A stretch of 64,000 nt of DNA. Source: Thermotogota bacterium (lineage in GTDB: Bacteria > Thermotogota > Thermotogae > Thermotogales > Fervidobacteriaceae). The position numbers and the translations under genes were made by a program. Below, in pieces: positions 8,194 to 17,167 of the stretch. The stretch is from assembly GCA_030550315.1 (NCBI GenBank), contig JAUQPP010000002.1, forward strand, positions 1 through 64,000, written 5' to 3'. Position 1 is the stretch's first letter. The number at the start of each line of letters is the position of its first letter. The notes under the pieces are model-generated. The model did not search any database. It saw only the letters and a program-made list of their open reading frames with translations, and had not been told where the DNA came from.

Positions 8194-9810
8194 ATGGCAA
8201 AGTTGCTTAGGTACAGTGAAGAAGCAAGAAGGGCTTTGGAAGCTGGTGTTGATGCTGTTGCTAATGCTGTTAAAATCACACTTGGTCCGAAGGGAAGAAA
8301 CGTTGTCATTGAGAAATCTTGGGGTAGTCCAACGATAACAAACGACGGAGTTTCCATAGCTAAGGAAATTGAACTTGAGGATAAGTTTGCGAACCTTGGT
8401 GCCCAACTTGTTAAGGAAGTCGCCAGCAAGACGAACGATGTAGCTGGTGACGGAACAACAACTGCGACAGTTCTTGCTCAAGCAATGATTAAAGAAGGTC
8501 TCAAAATGGTTGCTGCTGGTGCGAATCCGATTCTCATCAAGAGGGGTATCGACAAGGCTACCGCAAAAGTTGTCGAGGAAATTAAAAAGATTTCTAAGAA
8601 ACTCTCCAGCACCGAGGATATTGCACATGTTGCAGCAATCAGTGCAAACAGCGAAGAAATCGGTAAACTGATTGCAGAAGCTATGGATAAAGTTGGAGAG
8701 GACGGAGTTATAACTGTTGAAGACAGCAAAACCATTGACACGTACGTTGAATTCACCGAAGGTATGCAGTTTGATAGGGGTTATATTTCACCATACTTTG
8801 TGACCGACCCTGAAAAGATGGAAGTTGTTTACAACGAACCTTTCATACTCATTACGGATAGAAAACTTTCAAACGTTAAACCATTGATTCCAATTCTTGA
8901 AAAAGTCGCCCAAACTGGAAAACCGCTTGTCATTATTGCTGAAGATGTTGAAGGTGAGGTTCTCACAACACTGGTGCTCAACAAGCTTAAGGGTACGCTC
9001 AACACGGTTGCTGTCAAAGCTCCTGGTTTTGGTGACAGAAGGAAGGCAATGCTCCAAGACATCGCTATCTTGACTGGTGGTATTGTTGCGAGTGAAGAGG
9101 TAGGTATAAACCTTGAAGACCTTACACTTCAAGATCTTGGAAGAGCAGACGTTGTTAGGGTCAAGAAAGATGAAACAATCATCGTTGGCGGTAAAGGTAA
9201 ACCAGAAGAGATCAAGAAGAGGATAGCTCAAATAAAAGCACAGATCGAGCAAACGACAAGTGAATACGAAAAAGAAACACTCCAGGAAAGGATGGCAAAA
9301 CTTGCAGGTGGCGTTGCAGTGATTAAAGTCGGTGCTGCCACTGAAACCGAATTGAAAGAAAAGAAACACAGAATCGAAGACGCTCTCAGCGCTACAAGGG
9401 CAGCTGTTGAAGAAGGTATCGTCCCTGGTGGCGGTGTTACGCTGTTGAGGGCAAGAAAAGCTATCGAACCACTTCTCAACGAACTCACCGGCGACGAAAA
9501 GCTTGGTGCTCAGATTGTTTACAATGCGCTCGAAGCTCCTATCAAACAGATTGCCACTAACGCTGGTTACGATGGTGCAATCATTGTCCATAACGTTCTG
9601 GCGAAGGATGATGTAGCGTACGGGTTCGATGCGCTTAGAGGCGAATACTGCAACATGTACGAACGTGGAATCATCGACCCAGCGAAGGTTACAAGGAGCG
9701 CGCTCCAGAACGCCGCTTCAATTGCTGGAATGCTCCTGACGACCGAAGTACTCGTTGTGGAAAAACCGGAAGAAAAGAAAGGTTCGACGCCCGAAATGCC
9801 GGAATACTAA
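8194..9810 (+). CDS. groEL: Chaperonin GroEL
   Basis: 60-kDa ATP-driven folding chamber, 538 residues. Seen: [46 protein letters not shown] (ATP site), and [15 protein letters not shown] near the C-terminus. The C-terminal tail is [11 protein letters not shown] rather than the Gly-Gly-Met repeat of many bacteria, as in Thermotogae. Strong ribosome site AAGGAGGTG. Operon with groES; ends at the terminator at 9831-9863. Confidence 0.98.
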   Translation: MAKLLRYSEEARRALEAGVDAVANAVKITLGPKGRNVVIEKSWGSPTITNDGVSIAKEIELEDKFANLGAQLVKEVASKTNDVAGDGTTTATVLAQAMIKEGLKMVAAGANPILIKRGIDKATAKVVEEIKKISKKLSSTEDIAHVAAISANSEEIGKLIAEAMDKVGEDGVITVEDSKTIDTYVEFTEGMQFDRGYISPYFVTDPEKMEVVYNEPFILITDRKLSNVKPLIPILEKVAQTGKPLVIIAEDVEGEVLTTLVLNKLKGTLNTVAVKAPGFGDRRKAMLQDIAILTGGIVASEEVGINLEDLTLQDLGRADVVRVKKDETIIVGGKGKPEEIKKRIAQIKAQIEQTTSEYEKETLQERMAKLAGGVAVIKVGAATETELKEKKHRIEDALSATRAAVEEGIVPGGGVTLLRARKAIEPLLNELTGDEKLGAQIVYNALEAPIKQIATNAGYDGAIIVHNVLAKDDVAYGFDALRGEYCNMYERGIIDPAKVTRSALQNAASIAGMLLTTEVLVVEKPEEKKGSTPEMPEY

Positions 9811-9820
9811 TCAAAACGCG

Positions 9821-9829
9821 TGATATAAT
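9821..9829 (+). promoter_or_regulatory. Extended -10 element overlapping the groEL terminator, possible promoter for folA
   Basis: TGATATAAT is a perfect extended -10 placed directly in front of the terminator hairpin. No -35 hexamer is recognisable at 16-18 bases. A transcript from here would start inside the left arm of the hairpin, around 9836. Confidence 0.4.
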
Positions 9830-9830
9830 T

Positions 9831-9863
9831 CAAGGGAGCGGGAAACCGCTCCCTTGATTTTTT
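9831..9863 (+). terminator. Terminator of groESL
   Basis: Stem CAAGGGAGCGG (9831-9841) with CCGCTCCCTTG (9846-9856), GAAA tetraloop, then ATTTTTT. Perfect 11-base stem. Confidence 0.92.
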
Positions 9864-9882
9864 GCTTTACGAGGTGATAGGT

Positions 9883-10404
9883 CTGCGTATCAGGTTGGTT
9901 GCTGTGACGGACGTCAGGGGAGTTATAGCGACGAGCGAAAACGATCAAATTGCTTGGTCGAGTCGAGAAGACAAAGAACTTTTCAAAGCAATTACTCTGC
10001 GCTCAGGTTTGGTGATCATGGGGCGCAAAACTTACGAAGCGATAGGAAGACCCTTACCTGGCCGGTTGAATGTGGTTCTGAGTCGAAGTATGGACAAATT
10101 CCACGGTGTTTCAATACCGGATCTGGTACTTTCTGGAAATGTTAAGGAAGTTGTTGAAAAAGTTAAGAAAATCGGATATAATGATATCTGTGTCATTGGT
10201 GGTCAGAGCGTATTCACACAGTTCTTGGAGTCGGGATTGGTGACGGATCTTCACCTTACTATTGAACCGATTGTATTGCCTGGAAACGTAAACCTCTTTG
10301 ATAGATTGAAATCAATAAGTGAAAAGCTCCGTTTACGATTGGAAAAAGTGATGAAATTAAACGAAATCGGCACGTTAAACTTACATTACCGATTTGAGAG
10401 ATAG
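9883..10404 (+). CDS. folA: Dihydrofolate reductase, probable CTG start
   Basis: Reduces dihydrofolate to tetrahydrofolate with NADPH. Seen: RLVAVTDVRGVIATS, WSSREDKELFKAIT (substrate region), VIMGRKTYEAIGRPLPGRLNVVLSR, CVIGGQSVFTQFLE (NADPH site). From memory it closely follows the T. maritima enzyme. The open frame extends back to a TTG at 9862, but that lies in the T tract of the groESL terminator. An eight-base match to the anti-Shine-Dalgarno, GAGGTGAT (9871-9878), points to CTG 9883, giving an N-terminus MRIRLVAVTDV of the expected length (173 residues). GTG 9874 is the alternative, but it is inside the ribosome site. A RibD-C-like reductase is a less likely identity. Confidence 0.85.
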   Translation: MRIRLVAVTDVRGVIATSENDQIAWSSREDKELFKAITLRSGLVIMGRKTYEAIGRPLPGRLNVVLSRSMDKFHGVSIPDLVLSGNVKEVVEKVKKIGYNDICVIGGQSVFTQFLESGLVTDLHLTIEPIVLPGNVNLFDRLKSISEKLRLRLEKVMKLNEIGTLNLHYRFER

Positions 10405-10414
10405 TTGTACGAGT

Positions 10415-10443
10415 TTGAGGTTGCTGAGCCTCTTTGCTAAAAT
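10415..10443 (+). promoter_or_regulatory. Promoter of the EF-G-like gene
   Basis: TTGAGG (10415-10420), 17 bases, TAAAAT (10438-10443) with TGC in front (extended -10). Located 48 bases before the gene. Confidence 0.55.
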
Positions 10444-10490
10444 GGACGGAGATTGTTTAATCACTACTAAATACAGTTGGAGGTGGGGAA

Positions 10491-12548
10491 ATGTCTGCGA
10501 AGGAAAAGAGAACAGTAGCTCTTGTAGGGCACAACGGCTCCGGAAAGTCGACATTGATGCTGGCTGCGCTTAACCTTGGAGGGATGAACGTTACGAAGAA
10601 AGATATTGATTCAGACCCTATCGAGGCACAAAGAGGAGCCAGCATCAGCTCGCATGTGGGAACCTTCAAATTCGATGGAAAACAGTTTACGCTAATCGAC
10701 ACCCCTGGATTCAGCGATTTCATTGGAGAAGTCATCAGTGCGATTTTTGTCTCAGAAAATGCTCTCGTTGTTGTTAACGCAACTGCTGGTGTCGAGATTC
10801 AAACCGAAAGGACATGGGCAATCGCGACCGAGATGGAAAAACCCATAATCGTTTTTATAAACCAGATGGATAAAGAAAGGGCAAATTTTGAAAATAGTTT
10901 GAGTTCTCTGAAGGAAAGATTCGAGCAAAAGATAGTCCCTGTAGCCTACCCAATCGGTCAGGAAAGCAGCTTCAAGGGAATCGTTGATTTACTGTCCGGG
11001 AAAGCCTACATTTACGAAAACGGAAAAGCCAAAGAAGTAGACGTCCCAGCAGAAGTGAAAGATAAAGTTGAAGAGTTAAAGATGTCAATCATTGAAGACA
11101 TTGTTTCCCTTGACGATAATCTTATGGAAAAGTACTTTGCCGAAGAGCCGATTTCAGCTGAAGAACTGTGGGGAGCCCTTAGGAAAGGGGTTGTTGGGAG
11201 GCAAGTTGTTCCCGTTGTTGTTGGCTCGGCTGAAAAGAACATAGGTGTCGATTTCTTGCTTAAAGTTGTTGAGCGTGTCGGTGCATCCCCATTTGATGCA
11301 AAACCACTTAAAGCTCGGCTGGAAAGTGGTGATGAGGTCGAGGTCCAGTATTCAGAAACTGACCCATTCGTTGGTTATACCTTCAAAGCGGTAGTTGACC
11401 CATTCGTTGGAAAACTCAGTTACATTAAAGTCATAGCAGGTTCTCTCAAACCAGGAGATTCTTTCGTGAATGTGAACAAATCAACACAAGAAAAAATTGG
11501 TCACTTGTATTTTGCAAAGGGTAAGGAAACCTATGAAGTACAAGAAGTAAGCTGTGGAGACGTTATTGTTTTGCCAAAGCTAAAAGAAAGTGCTGTCAAA
11601 GATACAGTTACGCACAGGGACAGAAAATTAAATATTCTTCCTCCGGAATATCCTGAACCAATGATTTCAAAGAGCGTCACGCCAAAATCGAAATCAGATA
11701 TTGACAAAATCAGCAACGGTTTGAGCAGGCTTGCTGATTCTGATCCAACATTTGGTTGGGAATTTGATCCTGAAACATCTGAAACGGTCATTTCAGGAAT
11801 TGGCGGTATGCACCTTGACGTAATGGTTGAAAGACTCAAGAACGTATTTGGAGTAGATGTCGAAGTTGGAAAACCGAAGATCGCGTACAGAGAAACGATT
11901 ACTGCCAAAGCAGTTGCAGAGCACAAGCACAAGAAACAAACCGGTGGCCACGGTCAATACGGACACGTAAAGATCGAAATTGAGCCACTCGAGAGAGGCA
12001 AAGGGTTTGAATTCGTTGATAAAATCGTTGGTGGCGTTATTCCGAGAAACTTCATACCGTCGGTTGAAAAAGGTGTCAGGGAAGCGATGAAGAAAGGAGT
12101 TCTCGCAGCGTACCCGGTTGTGGACGTTCGCGTGACATTGTTCGATGGTTCGTACCACGAAGTTGACTCGTCTGATATATCTTTCCAAATCGCCGCAATC
12201 CAGGCATTTAAGAAAGGGATGCAGCAGGCTCGCCCAGTACTCTTGGAACCCGTCATGTACGTGGAAGTTTACACTCCCGACGAAAACGCAGGAGACGTTA
12301 TGGGTGACATTAGCTCAAGAAGGGGAAGACCAATGGGGATGGAACCGGCGGGTAAAGGAATGACGGTTGTTAAAGCGGAAGTTCCGCTGGCAGAAATGCT
12401 TGATTTCCAGGGAAGGTTGTCGTCCATCACAAGCGGTAGGGGATACTTCACAATGAAATTTGCGCGTTACGATATAGTTCCACCAAACATTCAGGAAAAG
12501 ATTATCGCTGAAAGGAAGAAATACCTCGAAGAACAAGCTGAAGAGTAA
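10491..12548 (+). CDS. EF-G-like translational GTPase (second EF-G family)
   Basis: 685 residues with the whole EF-G architecture: GTPase domain, domain II, and C-terminal domains III-V. Seen: P-loop GHNGSGKST near residue 14 (canonical EF-G has Asp-Ala-Gly-Lys-Thr), DTPGFSDFIGEV (G3), NQMDKE (G4, with Gln where most have Lys), TGGHGQYGHVKIEIEP in domain IV, and SSRRGRPMGMEPAGKG in domain V. These substitutions mark the EF-G-like paralogue found beside a normal fusA in many bacteria; whether it promotes translocation, recycling or something else is not decided here. Single gene with its own promoter and terminator. Confidence 0.88.
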   Translation: MSAKEKRTVALVGHNGSGKSTLMLAALNLGGMNVTKKDIDSDPIEAQRGASISSHVGTFKFDGKQFTLIDTPGFSDFIGEVISAIFVSENALVVVNATAGVEIQTERTWAIATEMEKPIIVFINQMDKERANFENSLSSLKERFEQKIVPVAYPIGQESSFKGIVDLLSGKAYIYENGKAKEVDVPAEVKDKVEELKMSIIEDIVSLDDNLMEKYFAEEPISAEELWGALRKGVVGRQVVPVVVGSAEKNIGVDFLLKVVERVGASPFDAKPLKARLESGDEVEVQYSETDPFVGYTFKAVVDPFVGKLSYIKVIAGSLKPGDSFVNVNKSTQEKIGHLYFAKGKETYEVQEVSCGDVIVLPKLKESAVKDTVTHRDRKLNILPPEYPEPMISKSVTPKSKSDIDKISNGLSRLADSDPTFGWEFDPETSETVISGIGGMHLDVMVERLKNVFGVDVEVGKPKIAYRETITAKAVAEHKHKKQTGGHGQYGHVKIEIEPLERGKGFEFVDKIVGGVIPRNFIPSVEKGVREAMKKGVLAAYPVVDVRVTLFDGSYHEVDSSDISFQIAAIQAFKKGMQQARPVLLEPVMYVEVYTPDENAGDVMGDISSRRGRPMGMEPAGKGMTVVKAEVPLAEMLDFQGRLSSITSGRGYFTMKFARYDIVPPNIQEKIIAERKKYLEEQAEE

Positions 12549-12579
12549 ATCTGAAGTTTGCTTACTTTTTGAAAGTGCA

Positions 12580-12615
12580 GCGGTGACGATTCAAACGTCA
12601 CCGCTATTTTTTTTC
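12580..12615 (+). terminator. Terminator after the EF-G-like gene
   Basis: Stem AGCGGTGACG (12580-12589) with CGTCACCGCT (12597-12606), 7-base loop, then ATTTTTTTT. No convincing promoter was found between it and the flagellar operon start. Confidence 0.92.
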
Positions 12616-12685
12616 AAGGAAGACTAGGGATGTAAAGAGAATTATTAACTGTGGTAGTTTTACAACCTAAGCGAGGAGTGAATCA

Positions 12686-13636
12686 ATGGCGAAATTTGAT
12701 AAAAGAAAACTGTTTCTCGTACTGGTTGGGGTAGTATTTGCTGTTGTGGTCATGTCACTTCTTTTCTTCTACGGATACGCTAATTTTCTTGCAAGACAGC
12801 TATATGGTCCATCAGCTTCGATTTTTGGCGGATGGAGAAATTACGTTAGCTACTTGTTTTCGAAAGTTCCACTGTTAAAAAATTTTGTTGAATATCAGCC
12901 GTTGGAAGCCGTTACTCCGTACGCTTATTTTGAGAAGGTGTTGGACGAATACAAAGAGGAACTTGAAAAGCTGATGGCCGAGATCGAAAGTCGGGAGCAG
13001 GCTGTCAGCCAAAAAGAAAAAAGCATAGACGATATCATAAGGGCTTTGAAGGCAGTTGAAGAAACTTGGAAGGAGGAGCGCCTCAAGGAGGAAATTTCAA
13101 AGCTGGAACCTACGTTAACAAAAAAACGGATTGATGAAATTGTTGATACTTTCTTGAATTCAGACCCATCCCAATTAAGGAGACTCTTGAATGCTGAGAA
13201 CATGACTGTTGAAACACTTGCGGTAATTTTTTCAAAGTTGCCGGCTGACACGAGGGCGGAACTTTTACAGTCTTTAACAGCTGTCAACCCTAGAAAAGCT
13301 GCCCAAGTAGTTGAAAAAATGGCTGGAGTTGACCAAATTATAAGTGACCTCGATCTGAGGATTGAGGAGTTAAAAGAAAAACTTAGAGAAGTTTTGGATG
13401 CCCAAGCTACTTTAGTGACGATGACGGGAATAAGTAAGGGAGTTTCAACCCTACTCTCAGAATTATCGTACGAGGAACTCTGGAACTTGGTCGACAAATT
13501 TAAGGGTAATCCAGATTTAGTATTTTACATCCTCTCGCAACTGGATAACAACACAATGGTCAGACTACTTAAGGATATCAAGGACAAAGACGAAAAACTT
13601 TTTATCGAAATCCTCAGCAGGGGGGCAAGATTTTGA
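12686..13636 (+). CDS. MotE-like flagellar protein with MgtE-N-type repeats
   Basis: 316 residues, first gene of the flagellar operon. Seen: one N-terminal membrane segment (about 9-30), a charged coiled coil (about 85-125), then helical repeats such as LNSDPSQLRRLLNAEN, IFSKLPADTRAELLQSL and EELWNLVDKFKGNPDLVFYIL that look like the MgtE N-terminal/FliG-like fold. MotE proteins with this layout are periplasmic chaperones for the motor protein MotC in other bacteria; a similar motor-associated role here is inference from context and architecture. Overlaps fliK by four bases. No recognised catalytic residue. Confidence 0.7.
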   Translation: MAKFDKRKLFLVLVGVVFAVVVMSLLFFYGYANFLARQLYGPSASIFGGWRNYVSYLFSKVPLLKNFVEYQPLEAVTPYAYFEKVLDEYKEELEKLMAEIESREQAVSQKEKSIDDIIRALKAVEETWKEERLKEEISKLEPTLTKKRIDEIVDTFLNSDPSQLRRLLNAENMTVETLAVIFSKLPADTRAELLQSLTAVNPRKAAQVVEKMAGVDQIISDLDLRIEELKEKLREVLDAQATLVTMTGISKGVSTLLSELSYEELWNLVDKFKGNPDLVFYILSQLDNNTMVRLLKDIKDKDEKLFIEILSRGARF

Positions 13637-16527
13637 TAAAGGTGATCAATTTTTTGGAGATTGTAAAACACCAACTTGAAAACGAAATAGCTGCATCAGG
13701 ACAAATGCAGGAGACGGGGGATAAAAGTTTCAACAGCATTTTTCAAGCGGTTTTGTCTAAACTCTCTACTGAACTGAGTACTGCAAATTCTGGCGAATTG
13801 GAACACAAGCTTCAATACAGCAAAAAAGAGGAAAATCTAAATTTTTCACAGAGAGTTTTCGATTCGAAACCTCCAAAGGACGAGCTTTCACCGAAGTTGG
13901 AACGTTTTGAAGGTTCTGACGAAAGTTCGAAAGGGCAGAAACCATTGCCAAAAACGGCAGTACTTTTAAGTAACGACGAAGCTAAAGTGTTTGAAAACGG
14001 AAAGGAAGTTTTGTTGCTATCTGAACTGCTCTCTCAGCTTGTTGATTCTCAAATATTTGATCAACCTGAGGAAATGTTAAGAAGTCTGGCCTTAGGAAAG
14101 GATGCTTCCCAAGACGTGATAGAGAACAAGTTGGGGCTTGAAGACTTGGCAGAAGAAAACCAAGAAACTCTTAGTACTCCGATTAGTACTCCGAACTCAA
14201 AATCATTATGCCTAAAAGGTCCTGACGAGTTGGAGCGAACGCAGAGAGAAAAAGAAGACGTGAGGAACAGGAACGGTTACTTCGTCTCACAAAGACTTGA
14301 TAACCCTATCCTAGCCAACGAATTAGCAAACAGAAAAGCGCATGAGATTAATATTCTCAGAACCGTAAATATTGGTATTCAAGATAGAAGATTCAGGGAC
14401 ATTGATATTGATGTTCTTGTTTCTGGCGGGGAAAAAGTAAATCACCAAGAATTGTTAGAAGAAGACACGCGCCCAGAGCTTGTAATTAGAATGGATCAGA
14501 ACGAAATAAAAAACAATTCATCGACGCACATTTCCGAGGTTAAGCGAGTGGTTGCTCATGGCGGATATAAGACAGGTTCGGAAATTCATCAAGAGGAACC
14601 GAGAACAAATAACCAAGTTGAAAACGTTAATACTAGGATTTTTCGTTCAGCAGAGAATTCCAAAAACTATGAGAGAACTATAGGAATAAAAAACTTGCAA
14701 CCGTCAACGGGTATTAGAACTGTGGAAGAGCAAAAAACGGGAAAATGGCACACAGAAACAGCCGCGAGGAGCGAGGGTAGGCAGCCTGGAAGTATGGAAA
14801 CGTCCATTAAGCTAGAAAGCGGTCGGATTGCGAATAGCAAGCAATACAACAGGGTGACGGTTGAGAGTGAGACAGTTGTGCATCACAACGCAGATTTAGA
14901 GCGAACTGAAGGACTTAGCGAACGCGTGTATTTTGATGGCCGAAACTTCAAGTTAATGGAGCAGGAAAAAGATAGTAAGGTAATAGTTGATGCCCAGAAC
15001 GCTCGGCTCGAGAAAATGAAAGACCAACAGTCAATTTGGTCGATAGTCAGTAACGAAACGGTGATAACTCAGAAATTAGAGGGTAGTGAGATAGGTCAGA
15101 AATCCAAAGTGGAGCTATTAGCTAAAGAAAGTAGCATCATAGATGGCAAGAAAATGAAGGTGGAACTATTAGAAAAAGAACCGCGTGTTGTGAAAGGGTT
15201 TGATGAAACGAAATCAGTATTTCGGCACGATATGAAGGCTGATTCGCAAATTACAATTCAAAAAGGAAATAATGCGTCTCTGCCAAATGCTCACTCAAGT
15301 AATAATTTAGTATCTGATACAAAAATGGCCATTCAACGATCTTTCGTAAAAGATTATGATTTTTCCCGGGTTGTTAGCAAATCTGAGGAACGAAACGTGA
15401 ATGAGAGTGATTCGAATCAAGTCAGAGTGAATTATTTGGCACAATTCGATAAAGTTGATTTGGTGCCAGAACGCTTTAAAACATTTTCTTTTGAAAAGAA
15501 TGCTATTCAGGACTTATCCATACAAGTCAACAAAATTTTAGAACTTGTGAAAGCCTTTCACTTGCATTTTCAATACTCATCACCCGTACAGAACGAAAAA
15601 GTTAAAGCTTCTGGAACTGTTACAAAAGCTATTGCTGAGGATGAAAATAAATTAAAAGGTCATGTTGATTCTAAACCTTTATTGGGCTTGGGAAAATATT
15701 TTGCAAATTTCAAAACTGCTTTGGAGAGCGCGCGGAACACAGAATCCAGATCTTATGTAATGGACAGCAGTTCACACGAAAAAAACGTAGAATCCCAAAG
15801 TGAAGGAAAACTTTTTGAGGTTAGGAATAATGGACTGGATGAATCGAAAAATATGTTGGAGATAAAAGATTTCAAGCATGTGGAGTTAAGACGTGAAATG
15901 AGCGTTGAGTTTGAACGTTCACTTAGTTTGAAAGAATTAATGCAGCTCGAGAAGGACTTAGCCCAGAAAACACAAGCGATGAACGAAAATTCAGACAAAC
16001 AGACTGAAGGTTTCGAAGGTAAGGAAAAAAACATAATAAGTACCGAGTACAGTGTTCTCAGTAATTCGGAGAGTCTAAATGTTTCAAACTCAAAAACGAA
16101 TAAGATAGAACTTTTTGAATTGCTCCATCATTCGCTGAATCTGAGAGAAATTTACGAAAGAATTAGAGATTTTACATTGTCAGCACGTACTGAAGAACGA
16201 ATTGATATAAAACTCCGACCGGATTTTCTTGGAAATCTCGAGATACAGTTGCGTAAAGAAGGTTCGGCTTTGTACGTGACGTTTGTTACTGAGTCAAAAA
16301 CTGGCAAAGAGATGTTGGAAAAGGGTATGTTTGTCTTACGAGAGAAGTTGGCTGAACTTGACTTTGAGGTAAGAAGTGTTGAAGTCAAGGTTCATGAAGA
16401 GGACCAACATATGCAGGAAAGAGACGATAGAAAACAGCACAGTGGGCAACAAGAAGAACAATTTGCCAATCAAGGTAAGAAGAGGTGGGTGGTTGGAAAT
16501 GATGATGAACGTGAACAAGATATCTAA
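13633..16527 (+). CDS. fliK: Flagellar hook-length control protein FliK
   Basis: 964 residues, about twice the usual length. FliK measures the hook and switches the export apparatus to filament subunits. Seen: a long low-complexity, charged, Asn/Lys/Glu-rich body typical of the molecular ruler, and the C-terminal Flg_hook domain at about 850-930 (LRPDFLGNLEIQLRKEGSALYVTF, KEMLEKGMFVLREKLAELDF). A tandem 17-residue repeat lies at 15094-15195. TTG start at 13633 behind AGGGGGG, overlapping the previous stop. Position before flgD and flgE supports the call. A longer ruler could mean a longer hook. Confidence 0.88.
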   Translation: MIKVINFLEIVKHQLENEIAASGQMQETGDKSFNSIFQAVLSKLSTELSTANSGELEHKLQYSKKEENLNFSQRVFDSKPPKDELSPKLERFEGSDESSKGQKPLPKTAVLLSNDEAKVFENGKEVLLLSELLSQLVDSQIFDQPEEMLRSLALGKDASQDVIENKLGLEDLAEENQETLSTPISTPNSKSLCLKGPDELERTQREKEDVRNRNGYFVSQRLDNPILANELANRKAHEINILRTVNIGIQDRRFRDIDIDVLVSGGEKVNHQELLEEDTRPELVIRMDQNEIKNNSSTHISEVKRVVAHGGYKTGSEIHQEEPRTNNQVENVNTRIFRSAENSKNYERTIGIKNLQPSTGIRTVEEQKTGKWHTETAARSEGRQPGSMETSIKLESGRIANSKQYNRVTVESETVVHHNADLERTEGLSERVYFDGRNFKLMEQEKDSKVIVDAQNARLEKMKDQQSIWSIVSNETVITQKLEGSEIGQKSKVELLAKESSIIDGKKMKVELLEKEPRVVKGFDETKSVFRHDMKADSQITIQKGNNASLPNAHSSNNLVSDTKMAIQRSFVKDYDFSRVVSKSEERNVNESDSNQVRVNYLAQFDKVDLVPERFKTFSFEKNAIQDLSIQVNKILELVKAFHLHFQYSSPVQNEKVKASGTVTKAIAEDENKLKGHVDSKPLLGLGKYFANFKTALESARNTESRSYVMDSSSHEKNVESQSEGKLFEVRNNGLDESKNMLEIKDFKHVELRREMSVEFERSLSLKELMQLEKDLAQKTQAMNENSDKQTEGFEGKEKNIISTEYSVLSNSESLNVSNSKTNKIELFELLHHSLNLREIYERIRDFTLSARTEERIDIKLRPDFLGNLEIQLRKEGSALYVTFVTESKTGKEMLEKGMFVLREKLAELDFEVRSVEVKVHEEDQHMQERDDRKQHSGQQEEQFANQGKKRWVVGNDDEREQDI
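15094..15195 (+). repeat. Tandem 17-residue repeat inside fliK
   Basis: Two adjacent 51-base units encode GQKSKVELLAKESSIID and GKKMKVELLEKEPRVVK, sharing KVELL-KE. The nucleotide copies have diverged, so the duplication is not fresh. Confidence 0.6.
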
Positions 16528-17155
16528 CGTTTTTGGCAACGCTATCGAGCGAATGACGAAGAAGGATATGGATAAGGAAGCTTTCCTAAGGCTTTTAATA
16601 ACTCAACTAAAAAATCAGGATCCTCTGGAACCTATGAAAGATAGAGATTTTATTGCTCAGTTGTCCCAATTATCTTCACTGGAACAAATTATGAACATGA
16701 GCAGATCTGTTCAAGCATTCGTAGACACAGCTTCGCATTTATACAGAACTCAGGCTGTCTCAATGATTGGAAAGACAGCTGTTGTGAAAACGAATACCAT
16801 AACTGTTCAAAACGGGATACCCGAAACTAAAGTTTTTAAAATTGACCAACCTTCAAATATCATCATTAGGATTTACGATCAAAACGGAAAATTAGTTAAG
16901 GAGCAAAAAATCGGTCAAGTTGATGCTGGAATGCAGCTTTTAGCTTGGGATGGAAAAGACGAAAACGGTATTAAGGTAAAAGACGGAAAATACGTGTTCA
17001 AAATACTTAGGTTGAAAGAAGACGGAACTTCCGAAGAGATTCCAAGTATTGAAAGTGGAATTGTTAATGGAGTGCAGTTCGAGGGCTCAAGAATCAACGT
17101 TGTAATAAATAGCAAAAGTTATGATATTTCAGAGATATCAGAAATTTACGCGTAG
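16499..17155 (+). CDS. flgD: Flagellar hook assembly protein FlgD
   Basis: Hook-cap scaffold needed to polymerise FlgE. Seen: 218 residues; N-terminal DKEAFLRLLITQLKNQDPLEPMKDRDFIAQLSQLSSLEQ (the signature block), then a beta-rich C-terminal half with YDQNGKLVKEQKIGQVDAG and WDGKDENGIKVKDGKYVFKI, the FLN/Tudor-like hook-cap domains. The ATG cluster at 16499-16505 lies inside the end of fliK (29-base overlap). Followed by flgE after 12 bases. Confidence 0.95.
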   Translation: MMMNVNKISNVFGNAIERMTKKDMDKEAFLRLLITQLKNQDPLEPMKDRDFIAQLSQLSSLEQIMNMSRSVQAFVDTASHLYRTQAVSMIGKTAVVKTNTITVQNGIPETKVFKIDQPSNIIIRIYDQNGKLVKEQKIGQVDAGMQLLAWDGKDENGIKVKDGKYVFKILRLKEDGTSEEIPSIESGIVNGVQFEGSRINVVINSKSYDISEISEIYA

Positions 17156-17167
17156 GGGTGAAGAGAT

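Noticed and set aside
8869-9591. Long minus-strand open frame within groEL
   Set aside because: Antisense shadow caused by groEL codon bias; no ribosome site, no family match.
15094-15195. Sequence error or recent duplication in fliK
   Set aside because: The two units differ at many bases, so this is an old repeat within a continuous frame.
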